DNA from: an uncultured Verrucomicrobiales bacterium
GTDB lineage: Bacteria; Verrucomicrobiota; Verrucomicrobiia; Verrucomicrobiales; DEV007
Length of the DNA: 64,000 nucleotides
NCBI GenBank assembly: GCA_943789025.1
Contig: CALSSN010000007.1
Location: 62,001-126,000 of the forward strand
Reading direction: 5' to 3'
Every line of letters starts with the position of its first letter. The stretch's first letter is position 1. This document shows, piece by piece, positions 9,372-19,532 of the stretch. Below the pieces are notes generated by a model. The model was not told where the DNA came from, searched no databases, and saw only the letters and a program-made list of their open reading frames with translations. The translations under genes were made by a program, and so were the position numbers.

Positions 9372-11010
9372 TCATCCGCTGAGCAGCAATTTCGCGTCGG
9401 GAGGAACCCCCGATAACCATTTTCCGCCAAGCCAACGGCGCAAAAGACGCGTTAACAGCAAGGACCATCGCTGCTCGATCGTCCATTGCTCCGCAATGGC
9501 CATCATGTAGTGGAGCTGGCTGCTGACTTCCCTGACTGCCCGGGCAATCGCTTCGCCATATTCGTGCTGAAGGCTGACTTTCACCTTTCTCTGGCCACCA
9601 CTCTGAACCTGCCGGGCTACCCCGTGCATGAGGGCCGGGCGGCTGGTGATCGCCTCCCGGTGATGCTCTTCGTCGTAGAAACGGACGTAGAGGTTCCACC
9701 AGTTGGAGAACAGTGCCACAAGGTTCGCCATCAGCCGACAGGGGGCGATCTGACGCGTCGTGTAGCCGGACCAGCCCCATTGGTTTTTGAGTTCATCGAA
9801 GTTGTTTTGATGCCGAATCAGCAATCTGGCATGGGCATCTATCTTCGATTCACAATCACTGCGCTCGCGATAGAGTCTGGGCATCGCCACCGTCGGATAG
9901 GCGTTCTCGTCCAGTGAACTCACCAGCACGGCGATCTTGCCGCTCCAGGGAGCCGCATGGAGATCCCAGCTCTTACCGTCGTTCCGGGGAAGAAGTTCCT
10001 GGTGGTCGCGACGACGGCGCTTGTTCTTTCCTACTGGGGCCTTTGCCGGGGCTTCTCGAACCAGCACAACACGGCGCTCACGTGTCCAACCTTGAAGTTT
10101 CAGTGAGGACTCCATCGCCTCCCAGCCATCTCCGGCATTTTTCCATTTGTGGTGGCCAAGGCCCACGCATTCCCGGATCAGGGCCTTCACTTTCGGGCTG
10201 TGTCTGAGCTTGAAGAGGTAGGGCAGTTGGCGTTGCTCAAACTCCAGCATGACCTTCTCGCTGCCGTAGCCGCAGTCACCACGGGCAAAAGTTGGCCAGT
10301 GGGAACGCGGGAGTCTGCCGAGGGTTTTCCACAGGCCCGTCATCCCGTAGGCGCCCGCGCTCTTCTTGCCAGAAAGGATGTCTACGCCCAGCGAGATACG
10401 GAGGTTGGCCACGAAATAACTGTGATAGGTGTGGCTGGGACGGCCAGGCTTCTGCGGGTTGTATCCTATTTCGGCTCCTTGTTGATGGCCGTAGAGAGGC
10501 TTGACTGTGGTGTCGATGTCGAGGATCCACGGCAGTGCAAGGGCTGGGGAGATGCTGTCTAATATATGCCCGCGTAACCACTCGAGTCCGACCTCCTCGG
10601 GAATGCGTTTCATCGCCCGCCTCACTGTGTCCTCGCTGAGAAGTCTTCTCCATGCCAAGCAGCGGAGGATTGATCGCATCTCCCCGGATGGCGTTGATGT
10701 GAGCATAACGCCAGTGCCCGTTGAGGATACTCAGGAGCACGGTTCCGAGGACATTCTTTGCACCGCTGCCCCGGTTGCCGACATAGTGGAGAGGGCAGTT
10801 CTCCATGAGTTTTTGCCAGCGTCCACCGGCCTGGAGGAACTGGAAAAAGAAAATGAGCTGCCCGTCCTTGGTGGTGGGTGTGTCCTCATCCCATTCGGCA
10901 AAAAACCGTCCGCCCGGGGTGTCCAGAGGCCACGCCTGTGAAGGGGAAATACCCTGTTTTTGTGACTCACCCTGAGGGTGAGCGCGAGAATCAGTAAGGA
11001 GCGCACTCAT
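9372..11010 (-). pseudogene. IS1380-like DDE transposase, one frameshift
   Basis: The N-terminal part reads from ATG 11010 (G-G-R-F-F-A-E-W-D, F-L-Q-A-G-G, N-G-H-W-R-Y-A-H-I-N-A-I-R-G-D and L-L-G-M-E-K). At about 10644 the homologous text jumps to the next frame and continues L-L-S-E-D-T-V-R-R-A-M-K down to the TGA at 9372-9374. Removing one base at 10644 would give a continuous protein of about 545 residues. Catalytic-core motifs are I-L-D-I-D-T-T-V-K-P, A-R-G-D-C-G-Y-G and Y-R-E-R-S-D-C-E-S-K-I-D, plus the family-typical G-Y-N-P-Q-K-P-G-R-P-S. Either the copy is inactivated or the extra base is a sequencing error; programmed frameshifting is not known to me for this family. Confidence 0.85.
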
Positions 11011-11053
11011 ACCCCTTATTCTTATAGATTTAGAGCGAGGTGCTCAAGTTTCT

Positions 11054-11068
11054 ATTGCCGCTTTTAGG
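11054..11068 (-). repeat. Right terminal inverted repeat of the IS
   Basis: The reverse complement is CCTAAAAGCGGCAAT, pairing with the left end. The base after it starts the second ATAAT copy. Confidence 0.8.
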
Positions 11069-11197
11069 ATAATGGCCTCGGGACGCAGTTGCGAGGAAAA
11101 AGGTGTTTGTCACCAGCACGCTCTGATCTCATCTCCTCAAGCTTTCGCGCCTGCCGACAGCTCAGAAAGTGCTCCGGGTGCAGAAGAAGAATTTTTC

Positions 11198-12475
11198 CTA
11201 TCGGCGTCGCAGAATCTCATCTGCAGCATCAAAGGCGGCCTTTCTCTCGTCGCTATTTAGAGGTGCACCAGGTCGGTTTGCTGACGATTCCCGTCGCCGT
11301 CTGAGCATTTCATCCGCTGCGTCAAAAGCCGCTCTTCTCTCATCCGCAGGGTGAGTCGAGGGTGTTCTGGGCGCTGCATCCGGATTCTGGATCGGGGGAG
11401 AAAATGTCTGTTCGGCAAAGGCTGCTGCCTCCGCAGAAATGGCCATATCAGAGGCCCGCATTCTCTGACTCAACCAGATATCCGGCATCTGATCCGCGTG
11501 GCCTGGAGCTCCTCCGATCGCCATGAATTTTTCTACTGCGGTGGCATCAGAGTTTACCTTGGCCACAAATATCTCATCCGCCCCTTTCTGACCTCTCTCC
11601 GGCGGAGCGGAAAACACGGCAATGGATGAGTTTGCCGAAAACCTCACGTGACGCGCCTTCACTCCCGGGGCAATCGCCTCGCCAAGACCAGCAAGCGCTA
11701 ATGGCTTTCTCATGAAGACACCCGAAGCTGCGCCACTTATCTTACTCTCTTCGAGTCCAATCCACTTCCCTGAAACAATGTCAAGGTAGCCGACTCCGAA
11801 GCCCGGGCGCTCAGCAAGCAAAAAATTGCCGCGTTGTGAAAGCACCGCAGTGCCGGGCATGATCGAATGACCCTCGTGAAGGACACCAATCTTTTTCGGC
11901 GAATCGATTGCGAAACGCACCAACCGACGAGCCACCCAGATCCCATCATCCGTAACCTTAAACGAATCGAGGGCGTAAATCCAGATCCTCGGGGATCCCT
12001 CAGAGGTCAGAATGCCAATCGCATAACCCGACCCGAGATAATGGTGGATTCCCCCGTTGAATTTGGACATATGAATCGTCGATTTCCCAGACCGACGGTT
12101 TCTTCGAGAATACACAACCCTCCCAGCCGACGGGGTCAGAAGCGGACGGCTGTAATTCCCTTTCTGAATACTGATGCGCCGCACTCCCCTGCCGTCTCTC
12201 GAGTCAAAGGCAAAAAGCCACTGCTCCTGAGAAACCGAATCCGGATCTTCAACACCCGGAGCAGCCAATTCCGTCCACGCGAGTTTGGTATGCGCTCCCG
12301 TGATTTCTTCTATTTTTTGCTCCAAGCCACCCGGTTTGTCATCCGCGGCGGCAGTTCTGCCAATCGACACTGCAAAGAAACCGACGCAAACTGCCCAGCG
12401 CAGAAAGTTGTAAAAGCGACGGCAAACAAGACATTTTTTTGGAGCGATCATAACGCAAATCGAACTATTCCCCAT
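11198..12475 (-). CDS. Secreted hypothetical protein with duplicated C-terminal helix motif
   Basis: A 425-residue protein, not recognised. The N-terminus (M at 12475 or a later ATG eight codons in) has a basic region followed by a hydrophobic segment ending A-A-A at about residues 25-44, consistent with a signal peptide or anchor. The central region is beta-rich with repeated short strand patterns (L-L-T-P-S-A-G-R-V-V-Y-S, S-I-M-P-G-T-A-V-L-S), which could form a propeller-like or TolB-like fold; this is inference. The last ~45 residues contain two near-identical helices, D-E-R-R-A-A-F-D-A-A-D-E-M-L-R-R-R and D-E-R-K-A-A-F-D-A-A-D-E-I-L-R-R-R, the second at the very C-terminus. The gene lies 125 bases from the IS. 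Confidence 0.7.
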   Translation of the reverse strand: MGNSSICVMIAPKKCLVCRRFYNFLRWAVCVGFFAVSIGRTAAADDKPGGLEQKIEEITGAHTKLAWTELAAPGVEDPDSVSQEQWLFAFDSRDGRGVRRISIQKGNYSRPLLTPSAGRVVYSRRNRRSGKSTIHMSKFNGGIHHYLGSGYAIGILTSEGSPRIWIYALDSFKVTDDGIWVARRLVRFAIDSPKKIGVLHEGHSIMPGTAVLSQRGNFLLAERPGFGVGYLDIVSGKWIGLEESKISGAASGVFMRKPLALAGLGEAIAPGVKARHVRFSANSSIAVFSAPPERGQKGADEIFVAKVNSDATAVEKFMAIGGAPGHADQMPDIWLSQRMRASDMAISAEAAAFAEQTFSPPIQNPDAAPRTPSTHPADERRAAFDAADEMLRRRRESSANRPGAPLNSDERKAAFDAADEILRRR

Positions 12476-12509
12476 GAATCTTCTGCAGGCAATACGCTTC
12501 CCTGCTTTG

Positions 12510-13331
12510 CTAAGGAAGGCGCGGAAACTTTTTGAAATCCGGCGTCCGTTTCTCTAAAAAAGCATTCTTCCCCTCCTTCGCTTCTTCGGAGAGATAGTAA
12601 AGCAGCGTGGCATTGCCTGCCAGATCCATCAACCCCATCTGACCGTCACAATCAGCATTGAGGGCCGCCTTCAGGCACCGTAGTGCCATCGGCGAATGCT
12701 GAAGAATCTCACGCGCCCAGCGCAGCGTCTCCTGCTCAAGTTCGGCCAGGGGAACCACCACGTTCACCAGCCCCATGTCGAGCGCCTGGGCAGCGTCATA
12801 CTGGCGGCAGAGGTACCAGATTTCTCTGGCCTTTTTTTGACCGACAATTCGAGCGAGATAACTCGCCCCCAGCCCGCCGTCAAAAGAACCAACTTTAGGC
12901 CCGGTCTGGCCGAAGCGGGCATTGTCTGCCGCCACCGTGAGATCACAGACAATATGGAGCACGTGTCCGCCTCCGATCGCGTATCCTGCAACCTGAGCAA
13001 TAACTGGCTTCGGGATGCTGCGAATTTTTTTCTGAACTTCAAGAATATTGAGCCGCGGTATGCCGTCGCCCCCCACGTAGCCCCCATCGCCTCTGACTTT
13101 CTGGTCGCCACCCGCACAGAATGCAAGTTCACCCTCGCCGGTCAGAATGACCACCCCAACTGCGGGGTCTTCGTGGGCCAAGTCAAAGGCGGCCAGCATC
13201 TCGCTCACCGTCTTCGGACGGAAGGCATTGCGCACCTCAGGCCTTGCGATTGTGATACGGGCGACCCCGTCTTCCGTGGTGTCGTAGCGGATGTCCGTGA
13301 ATTCACCGCATGCAGTCCATTGTTCGCTCAT
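12510..13331 (-). CDS. menB: 1,4-dihydroxy-2-naphthoyl-CoA synthase (MenB)
   Basis: Crotonase-fold enzyme that closes the naphthoquinone ring, turning o-succinylbenzoyl-CoA into 1,4-dihydroxy-2-naphthoyl-CoA in menaquinone synthesis. Diagnostic MenB motifs are [12 protein letters not shown] (oxyanion hole region), [23 protein letters not shown], and the C-terminal [18 protein letters not shown]. Length is 273 aa from ATG 13331 (M-S-E-Q-W), normal for the family; the frame is open further upstream but that part is basic and low-complexity. No other men genes are adjacent in the window, so the pathway is scattered. The gene suggests menaquinone-based respiration. Confidence 0.95.
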   Translation of the reverse strand: MSEQWTACGEFTDIRYDTTEDGVARITIARPEVRNAFRPKTVSEMLAAFDLAHEDPAVGVVILTGEGELAFCAGGDQKVRGDGGYVGGDGIPRLNILEVQKKIRSIPKPVIAQVAGYAIGGGHVLHIVCDLTVAADNARFGQTGPKVGSFDGGLGASYLARIVGQKKAREIWYLCRQYDAAQALDMGLVNVVVPLAELEQETLRWAREILQHSPMALRCLKAALNADCDGQMGLMDLAGNATLLYYLSEEAKEGKNAFLEKRTPDFKKFPRLP

Positions 13332-13474
13332 GCTGGTAAGTCTACGCGTGCGGCAGGGGCGCAGGCAACGCTTAAGAGGAGCCACCTCGCCCGGACTTCC
13401 ACGCCCACTTCCACGCCCTCTACCGAGGGGAAAGACTACCTTGCGCATGCTGCCTTGCGCGAAAGAACCACTCG

Positions 13475-13852
13475 TTAGTTGCCAAGAAATCCCTTTGCCT
13501 GTGCCACCCAACCGTCGCGAGCGATCCGCCCACGCAACTGCAAAGCGGCATCCAATTCCTCAATCTCCGAGGCTGTCCAACTGGCGATTTTTTCCAGGCT
13601 GGAGTGCCCTGCCTGGCGAAGGCGCTCTGCAAGCACCTTTCCGATTCCCTTGATGACGGTGAGATCACCGGAAAGCATCGCCCCTGCAAGACCTGGTTCT
13701 TGCGTTGATTCCTTAAGCTCAGCCTCTGCAAAAAACCAGTCGTCGAGAGCGGTTCCCTCCTGCCCGGCGCGGCGGCGATTCTCATAGCGGTAGTAGGCGG
13801 CGAGCTTGATGCTGGCTTCAAAATGATGATCTGAATATGGTAAAAAGGACAT
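13475..13852 (-). CDS. DUF2934 plus helix-hairpin-helix protein
   Basis: A 125-residue protein. Residues about 8-45 match the DUF2934 pattern ([13 protein letters not shown] then [10 protein letters not shown]). Residues about 65-125 form a helix-hairpin-helix domain with [12 protein letters not shown] and the ending [13 protein letters not shown], as found in predicted flap-endonuclease-like or L21-associated HhH proteins. Nucleic-acid binding is likely; function unknown. I start at ATG 13852 (M-S-F-L-P); an upstream in-frame ATG at 13918 would add 22 basic residues. It is on the same strand as menB with about 140 bases between. Confidence 0.75.
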   Translation of the reverse strand: MSFLPYSDHHFEASIKLAAYYRYENRRRAGQEGTALDDWFFAEAELKESTQEPGLAGAMLSGDLTVIKGIGKVLAERLRQAGHSSLEKIASWTASEIEELDAALQLRGRIARDGWVAQAKGFLGN

Positions 13853-14055
13853 GATTTTTATTTTCGGGCCCTTCTCTAATTCAAGTCTTCGGGAAATGCC
13901 AGAAGCTTTCTCTCTCATTCTGTATTTTTTTACAACACCCGAGGTTCCGAGCTGCTCCGGCCTTCGATAGCTCTGGGGGCGGGGGTTTTTCTCTGAAAAA
14001 TAATGCTGCCCGTCAGGCGCTTTCGCGTCCTCTCGTCAGTTCAAAAAGGGCTCCT

Positions 14056-16998
14056 TCATTCGCCGTCTGTGACCTTTTCCACCGGCGCGGGCTTCCCCGC
14101 TTCCGTCGCCTTTGCGTCTTCCTCGAGGGAAGGAGGATCGGCAGTAACAACGGACTCCGGAATGAGCTGTACCACGACAACCCGTTCCCGAGAGAGATAT
14201 TCCTGCGCCTGCTCCGCGACTTCCTCGCACGTGATTGCCGCATAATCAGGAAGGATGGTGCGAGCCCAATCGATTCTCTGGGGGTGTTCCTGACTCGTCT
14301 GCAGGACGCTGTCCATCCAGTAGCTGTTTTCCCGCCGCAGCTGGTCGAGACGGGCGATCCGGGGAGCTTTTGCACGTTGAAACTCATCCTCGCCAATCTC
14401 CCCGTGGGCGAGCTCGTCCCCGATCGCGATCAGAATTTCGCCGACTCGTTCTGCCTGCTCAGGTTTCAAGGTGACCATGGCGACGAGATAACCGTAGCCT
14501 TCCCATACATCACTTGGCATATGATAGGCGCCGGGACTGTAGGATTCTCCCAGCTCTTCACGTACTTTTTTTCTCAAACGATCCGCAAAAACATCGCCGA
14601 GCAACCCGAGCCGCCGCGAGCGACCGATGTCCCAGATATCCGCCGTCGGCCAGTAGGCAAAAACCGCTGCTTTCGGGATCTCCGAGCGGAAGGTGAATTC
14701 CCTCGCCCCCGCCTCGGGGAAGGTCAGCTTTCGAGCGTCTGGGCGCACCTCTTTCTTTGCCGCTCTTTGTGGAAGCGCTCCGAAAGTTGCAGCCACCAGC
14801 TCAAGCGTGCCCTCCAGCTCGAGGTCGCCGACCAAGCTCAGCTCCAGATATCTGGTAGCGAGCGGATCAGCCATCCAGTCTCGAACTTCCTCGACCGTCC
14901 TCGACTCAAGCACTGGCTGCTCGGGAAAGCCAAAGCGAAAATCCCCTCCGTGTATGAACCGGGCCACCTGATTTTGCATGACTCCCTCCATGGTATGCGC
15001 CAGCTGCTTGTACATCGGGCCGATACTTTTCTGAAACTGCCTGGCTCCCTCGTCGCGGTATCCGGGGTCGACAAGGCTCGCTGCAAGCAGCTGAAGCTGG
15101 AGCTGGAGATCCTCGGGCGTGGTCGACCCGGAGAGAACAAATGCGTCTTCTTCGACGCTGAAACTGCGCCCGACGGAATGTGCCGCGAGGATTCTGACCA
15201 ATTCGTCCGCACTGTGTCGGCCAAGCCCGCCCTCGGTAAATGTCGCCGAGGCAAAGGTCGCCAGTCCGGGTTTGGCTTCTGGTTCGACGAGTTGACCGGC
15301 ACCGAAACGGGCGGTGACATGGATCGTATTTTCCTCGAAACCCGTCGGCTTGAGATTGACCCGAACGCCATTGCTGAGAACAACCTGTGTGATCCCTAGG
15401 TCTTTCTCGACATCCCGGCTGGCAATCGTTCCCGGTTCGCCGAACTCGGTGTAGGCAAACTCTTCGCGTTTCTCTTCTTCCGGGGCTGTTACTGCTACCG
15501 TCCTGCTTTCCGCATGCACTGCCAGGACTTGTTCTTCCCCTCCCGCAATCTCTGCATTCCCGCCGAGAAAAATATTTAAGTCCCGGGAGTCCCATCCCTG
15601 ACGAAAAAGTGACAGGCACGCGTCCTTATCGATTTTTTCCAAGGCAGCAGCCACCCGGGGCAGGTCAGTCGCCGGGTGAGTAAAAACTTTTTTTCCAGCA
15701 ATTGCTCGTACCAGTGCTGACGAAAGATTTTTGCTTTTTCTCGTGGCGGCCGCTTTTGCCGACTGTTCGTAGGCGTTGAGCACTTTTGCTTTGGCTTCTT
15801 CAAGTTCGGCCTGCGTAAAACCAAAATCCAGCGCGCGACGCAACTCTTGCTCACCGAGTGCGAGCGCCTCCTCCCAGCGCTCCGCCTTACAGGTGATCTG
15901 CATCTCCGGCCCCTCTACGAAGTCGAGAAAGTCCCCGCGCGAAACCCTGACCTGAAGAACCGGAGACCCCTCTTTTTTGGCTAAAATCTGAAAGCGGCGA
16001 CTTAGCATCCGGTCAGCCAGCCCCAACTGGAGGTCCCTGAAGCGAGCCTGCGCGTCATCTCTGCGAAACACGTAGGGACGCGTCACCTCAAAAGTGATCC
16101 GCGTGTAAGGCATCTCTTCTTCGTGGTGAACCCTGGCTACCACACCCCGCCCTGTGGTTACCCTTCCAAGAGCGGGATCGGGGGAGCCCGAGCGGGCTTC
16201 CAGGCGACCGAAGTGGGTGGCAATCAACGTTTGAATCGCCGCTGCTTCACAATCCCCCACAGCAACTACCACGAGTCGGGAAGGGGTGTAATAAGTCTCA
16301 TAAAAATCGAGAAAGCGTGGCCGTGACATCTGCCTGATCGCCTGCTCCGTTCCAATGGGAAGCCGAGAGGAAATCTTCGAGTCAGGGAGGCTGAATTTGA
16401 ACCCCTCGACCATCGTCCGGTAACTCACGGAATCCCGGGAAAGTTTCTCGCTGAGGATGATGCCTCTCTCTTTGTTGATCTCAGACTCCTCCAGGAGCAT
16501 GCCGTCCGCATACTCGCTCAAAAGGGAGAAGCTGGTATCAAGGAGCTCGCTGTCTACCTTCGGGAGTTCGAGCTTGTAAACCGTTTCCTTGAACGAGGTG
16601 TGCGCATTGGTATCAGCGCCGAAAGCCATCCCAAGTCGCTGAAAATATTCCACCATCTCTCCAGCGGGAAAGGACCGCGTCCCGTTGAATGCCATGTGCT
16701 CGAGAAAATGCGCCATTCCCTGTTGGTCGTCGTCTTCCATCACCGAGCCGACATCGACGTAGAGGCGCAGACTCACACGCCCCGGAGGCTCTGGATTCGG
16801 GAGGATGGCGTAACGAACGCCATTTTCAAGAACACCCCACGTCACCTTGGAATCTGCCTCAAGGTCACTCACTTCATGCGCCCATTGATGGATGACACGC
16901 CCATCCAAAAGCCCGGGTTGCGGATCCTCCGCAGCAACCAACCGTAGCGGAAAACCTGATAAAAAAAGGAAGAAAAGCAAAAGCGAAAAGTGTGTCAT
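14056..16998 (-). CDS. M16-family (pitrilysin-type) zinc peptidase, secreted
   Basis: About 980 residues with a signal peptide (hydrophobic L-L-L-F-F-L-F-L-S-G-F-P-L, then A-A-E). The inverted zinc motif H-x-x-E-H is present as H-F-L-E-H at about residues 97-101, followed about 75 residues later by a glutamate-rich helix (E-I-N-K-E-R-G-I-I-L-S-E) that supplies the third ligand. The C-terminal half has the second M16 pair without the zinc motif, as usual for two-domain PqqL/pitrilysin-like proteins. These enzymes degrade peptides inside a closed chamber in the periplasm. ATG 16998 (M-T-H-F-S) is preferred; ATG 17005-17007 is three codons earlier. About 250 bases separate it from the upstream minus-strand gene. 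Confidence 0.93.
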   Translation of the reverse strand: MTHFSLLLFFLFLSGFPLRLVAAEDPQPGLLDGRVIHQWAHEVSDLEADSKVTWGVLENGVRYAILPNPEPPGRVSLRLYVDVGSVMEDDDQQGMAHFLEHMAFNGTRSFPAGEMVEYFQRLGMAFGADTNAHTSFKETVYKLELPKVDSELLDTSFSLLSEYADGMLLEESEINKERGIILSEKLSRDSVSYRTMVEGFKFSLPDSKISSRLPIGTEQAIRQMSRPRFLDFYETYYTPSRLVVVAVGDCEAAAIQTLIATHFGRLEARSGSPDPALGRVTTGRGVVARVHHEEEMPYTRITFEVTRPYVFRRDDAQARFRDLQLGLADRMLSRRFQILAKKEGSPVLQVRVSRGDFLDFVEGPEMQITCKAERWEEALALGEQELRRALDFGFTQAELEEAKAKVLNAYEQSAKAAATRKSKNLSSALVRAIAGKKVFTHPATDLPRVAAALEKIDKDACLSLFRQGWDSRDLNIFLGGNAEIAGGEEQVLAVHAESRTVAVTAPEEEKREEFAYTEFGEPGTIASRDVEKDLGITQVVLSNGVRVNLKPTGFEENTIHVTARFGAGQLVEPEAKPGLATFASATFTEGGLGRHSADELVRILAAHSVGRSFSVEEDAFVLSGSTTPEDLQLQLQLLAASLVDPGYRDEGARQFQKSIGPMYKQLAHTMEGVMQNQVARFIHGGDFRFGFPEQPVLESRTVEEVRDWMADPLATRYLELSLVGDLELEGTLELVAATFGALPQRAAKKEVRPDARKLTFPEAGAREFTFRSEIPKAAVFAYWPTADIWDIGRSRRLGLLGDVFADRLRKKVREELGESYSPGAYHMPSDVWEGYGYLVAMVTLKPEQAERVGEILIAIGDELAHGEIGEDEFQRAKAPRIARLDQLRRENSYWMDSVLQTSQEHPQRIDWARTILPDYAAITCEEVAEQAQEYLSRERVVVVQLIPESVVTADPPSLEEDAKATEAGKPAPVEKVTDGE

Positions 16999-17256
16999 GG
17001 CTGTCATCGTGAAGACTCTACATGCTGCGAAGCGCTCAAGGGGATGAAAAATGGTACTGCCAACAGAAACACGTTACGCATAAGCCGGATTTCTGGAGAC
17101 AGCTAAGCACATTCGAACTTCGAAGCTAAAAAGACCTTCGACTTTTTCTTTTGACCAAGCATACCCGAACAAGATCACACCTTACTTTGGAAGACTGCTG
17201 TCATGCTCATGACATGCATGATCATCATCATCAAAGCGCCAAGGCGTTCTCTTGTA

Positions 17257-19272
17257 TCATATGGAGACGGAACCCTCCTGAACACAACTGCGACGCAAAA
17301 AATCGCGCCCGAAAAACCAATCGATAACAGCCAAGAATATCAATAGTCCGATTCCTGTCATGAACAGGAATCGGCCAGAGTTCAGTACCTGCAAAGTAAC
17401 AGGAGTGAGCTTTCCTCCGGCAAGAGGCTCTGAGAAGCCAATCCACCCATCTGGAAACTCGTCTCCTGCCTCTATTCGGTACGCGCCAGGCGCAGGAATT
17501 GGCACCGCAACGAGCTGCGTATCACGAAGAAACATTGGCCACTTCTTTGACAGGTGATTGAGAAGGTCAATCCGATCACCCGTTTCACTGTTTACTAAAT
17601 GAAGAGCTCTCATCGGGTAACGATAAAATGAGAAACGGTCCGTCTTGCTCTCCAGAATGTGAAAAACAAGCGAGGGAGAATCACATTGAAAAGATCGTGA
17701 AACAAAACTCTGCTTCTGCCCATTGTCGACTCTGTCACCAAAACTCCCCCAATACTCCAGAAAAGGATACCGATTCGTCTCCCCGGGGACTGCAGACCTT
17801 GCGAAACCTGAAATCGCTCCCGGTATTTCTGACTTTTCGTGACTCTCTCCGGGTCCCGTAGCTGCCAGAGAATACCCTCCCAATGCCTCCGGCGAAAGCA
17901 CGAGAAACCGATCAGCAGCGATCCATCTCTCGGCACTGTGAAGATTGCTCACGTTGTCGATATATCCCGTTTCAACGCCCTCCTCCTCCGTTCTGTCACC
18001 AGAGGGCAGAGTGCCTTTCCTGATCACCTTAGAGGTCGAAGCCTGAAACCACAGTTGTTCGTTCTCCCCAGACTCCCTGAAAACAAACCCTCCTATCCGA
18101 AAAGCAACTAGGAACAGCGTGGCGGCCGTAGCGATCATAGCCCAGGATAAGTAAAGCAGTTTCAGGCCATGCTGTTTCCTTCTCGTAAAAAGCGCCCATA
18201 GGCATCCTCCGACGACAAGGAGCCAGGGCAATAGTAGTTCGTAATACCTCCCCGAGGGCATTCCATTGTTTCCTCCATGGCCCCGATAGACCGCAATTGC
18301 CAGATATTGGCAAACAAGAACTGCTGCCCCTCCCAGGAGCAACATATTTGATCGCGTTCTAAATGAGGGTCGGATGAGGTAGAAAATCCCCAAGGTAAAG
18401 GGCGGAATAAGGTTGATCAATCCGAAGGGTGCAGCGTTCACAAGGGGCCATGCCGCACCTTTGAGAAAAGGGTCAATCCGGTTTCGATAAAACCCGAGGT
18501 CGTCCAATTCAGTCTCCTTGAGAAACTCAATGCCAGGCTGCGGAGTGTTAAACCCGTTTCGGAAATAGAAAAACCCCAGGATAGCAAAGCTTGAAAGCAC
18601 TGCCATTCTTCTCCAGGAACCGCGATCTTCGATGGTTTTTAACAGGAAGATAAAAACCAGAATTACGAATGCGCATGCCCCAACAGAATGGGCCATGGAG
18701 GCGATCACTGCCGCCAGTAAAGCTCCGATATAGACTCGCAGGTGCGACCCAAAAACAGCCAATCCCAGAGCCACCCACATAAACAGTCCTACTTGCGCGT
18801 AAATTTGAAGAAACGTCCAGCCCGAGCGGTATCCAGCAAAGGGAAGCCCAAAAAAGAAAATAATCCCAAAAGTGACAAGCCAGAAACAATCTCGATTGTC
18901 CTCGCCTCCAACCGCTTTGTTCAAGAGCCACCAAACTACAACTGCGTATGCTGCCAATGTCACCGACCACGTCACGAAAAACAGATAATGGTCCAGCTGA
19001 CCGTTCGCTCCCACAATCAAGAGGGCAATAAAACGAAGGAAAAATATGTTCTGATCGCCATTATGAAATTCTGTCAGCGGGCGATCACCATCCGCGTGGC
19101 GCCCCTCCGCCCAGTCAATTAATGCCCAATCGTCATAGGTGGGAAGAAAATTCCCAAACCTCATGAGGACCATCATCTTGGCGCCAGCAACTACCAGAAA
19201 AACAGCAACCAAGCTCAGTACTTTAAAACCAATACGGAGATTCAGTGTGCTACGGAGCTTCTCTTTATTCAT
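17257..19272 (-). CDS. Multi-spanning membrane protein, GT-C-like, unknown
   Basis: A 671-residue integral membrane protein. From ATG 19272 (M-N-K-E-K) there is one N-terminal transmembrane helix, then a loop with Y-D-D-W and R-P-L-T-E, then about ten further hydrophobic segments to about residue 410, and finally a soluble C-terminal domain with a last helix near the end (F-L-F-M-T-G-I-G-L-L-I-F-L). A membrane core preceded by an acidic luminal loop is the architecture of GT-C-type glycosyltransferases and EpsG/Wzy-like proteins, but no diagnostic motif is certain. The start at 19308 would add only 12 residues. No sugar genes are next to it. Confidence 0.7.
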   Translation of the reverse strand: MNKEKLRSTLNLRIGFKVLSLVAVFLVVAGAKMMVLMRFGNFLPTYDDWALIDWAEGRHADGDRPLTEFHNGDQNIFFLRFIALLIVGANGQLDHYLFFVTWSVTLAAYAVVVWWLLNKAVGGEDNRDCFWLVTFGIIFFFGLPFAGYRSGWTFLQIYAQVGLFMWVALGLAVFGSHLRVYIGALLAAVIASMAHSVGACAFVILVFIFLLKTIEDRGSWRRMAVLSSFAILGFFYFRNGFNTPQPGIEFLKETELDDLGFYRNRIDPFLKGAAWPLVNAAPFGLINLIPPFTLGIFYLIRPSFRTRSNMLLLGGAAVLVCQYLAIAVYRGHGGNNGMPSGRYYELLLPWLLVVGGCLWALFTRRKQHGLKLLYLSWAMIATAATLFLVAFRIGGFVFRESGENEQLWFQASTSKVIRKGTLPSGDRTEEEGVETGYIDNVSNLHSAERWIAADRFLVLSPEALGGYSLAATGPGESHEKSEIPGAISGFARSAVPGETNRYPFLEYWGSFGDRVDNGQKQSFVSRSFQCDSPSLVFHILESKTDRFSFYRYPMRALHLVNSETGDRIDLLNHLSKKWPMFLRDTQLVAVPIPAPGAYRIEAGDEFPDGWIGFSEPLAGGKLTPVTLQVLNSGRFLFMTGIGLLIFLAVIDWFFGRDFLRRSCVQEGSVSI

Positions 19273-19427
19273 AAACTCACATAAAGCCCTTTCCCAAGAG
19301 CGCGACAATTTCCCTTCAAAGGGTAGCTTAAGCTCGGCCCTGAGCCAAGATCATACTAGAAAAACTGCTGCGTTCAGATCGAATTAACTCGCAATCAATG
19401 ACATAAAATATTGCGATGGGGGAGATT

Positions 19428-19441
19428 GTTCTTTTGAGAAC
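19428..19441. promoter_or_regulatory. Small inverted repeat in the divergent intergenic region
   Basis: GTTCT-TTTG-AGAAC is a perfect 5-base stem with a 4-base loop. It lies in the AT-rich region between the divergent membrane-protein and LysM genes. It could be an operator or only a chance hairpin. Confidence 0.3.
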
Positions 19442-19532
19442 GACTGTGAAAAATTCTCCAGCCACAATAGTAAACTTATGTTAAATTAAATGCATGCCGT
19501 CCAAAATCCTCAATCAGGCAATAAAAATCATC

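Larger units (their letters stand above)
9284..11068 (-). mobile_element. IS1380-like insertion sequence with ATAAT target duplication
   Basis: A complete 1,785-base insertion sequence. Its outer ends are imperfect inverted repeats beginning CCTAAAA (left end 9284 onward, right end read inward from 11068). It is flanked on both sides by the same five bases ATAAT (9279-9283 and 11069-11073), a target-site duplication. The single gene is a DDE transposase of the IS1380 type on the minus strand. Size, ends starting CC and duplication length all fit IS1380-family elements. The intact ends and perfect duplication point to a fairly recent insertion, although the transposase is frameshifted in this sequence. 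Confidence 0.88.
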
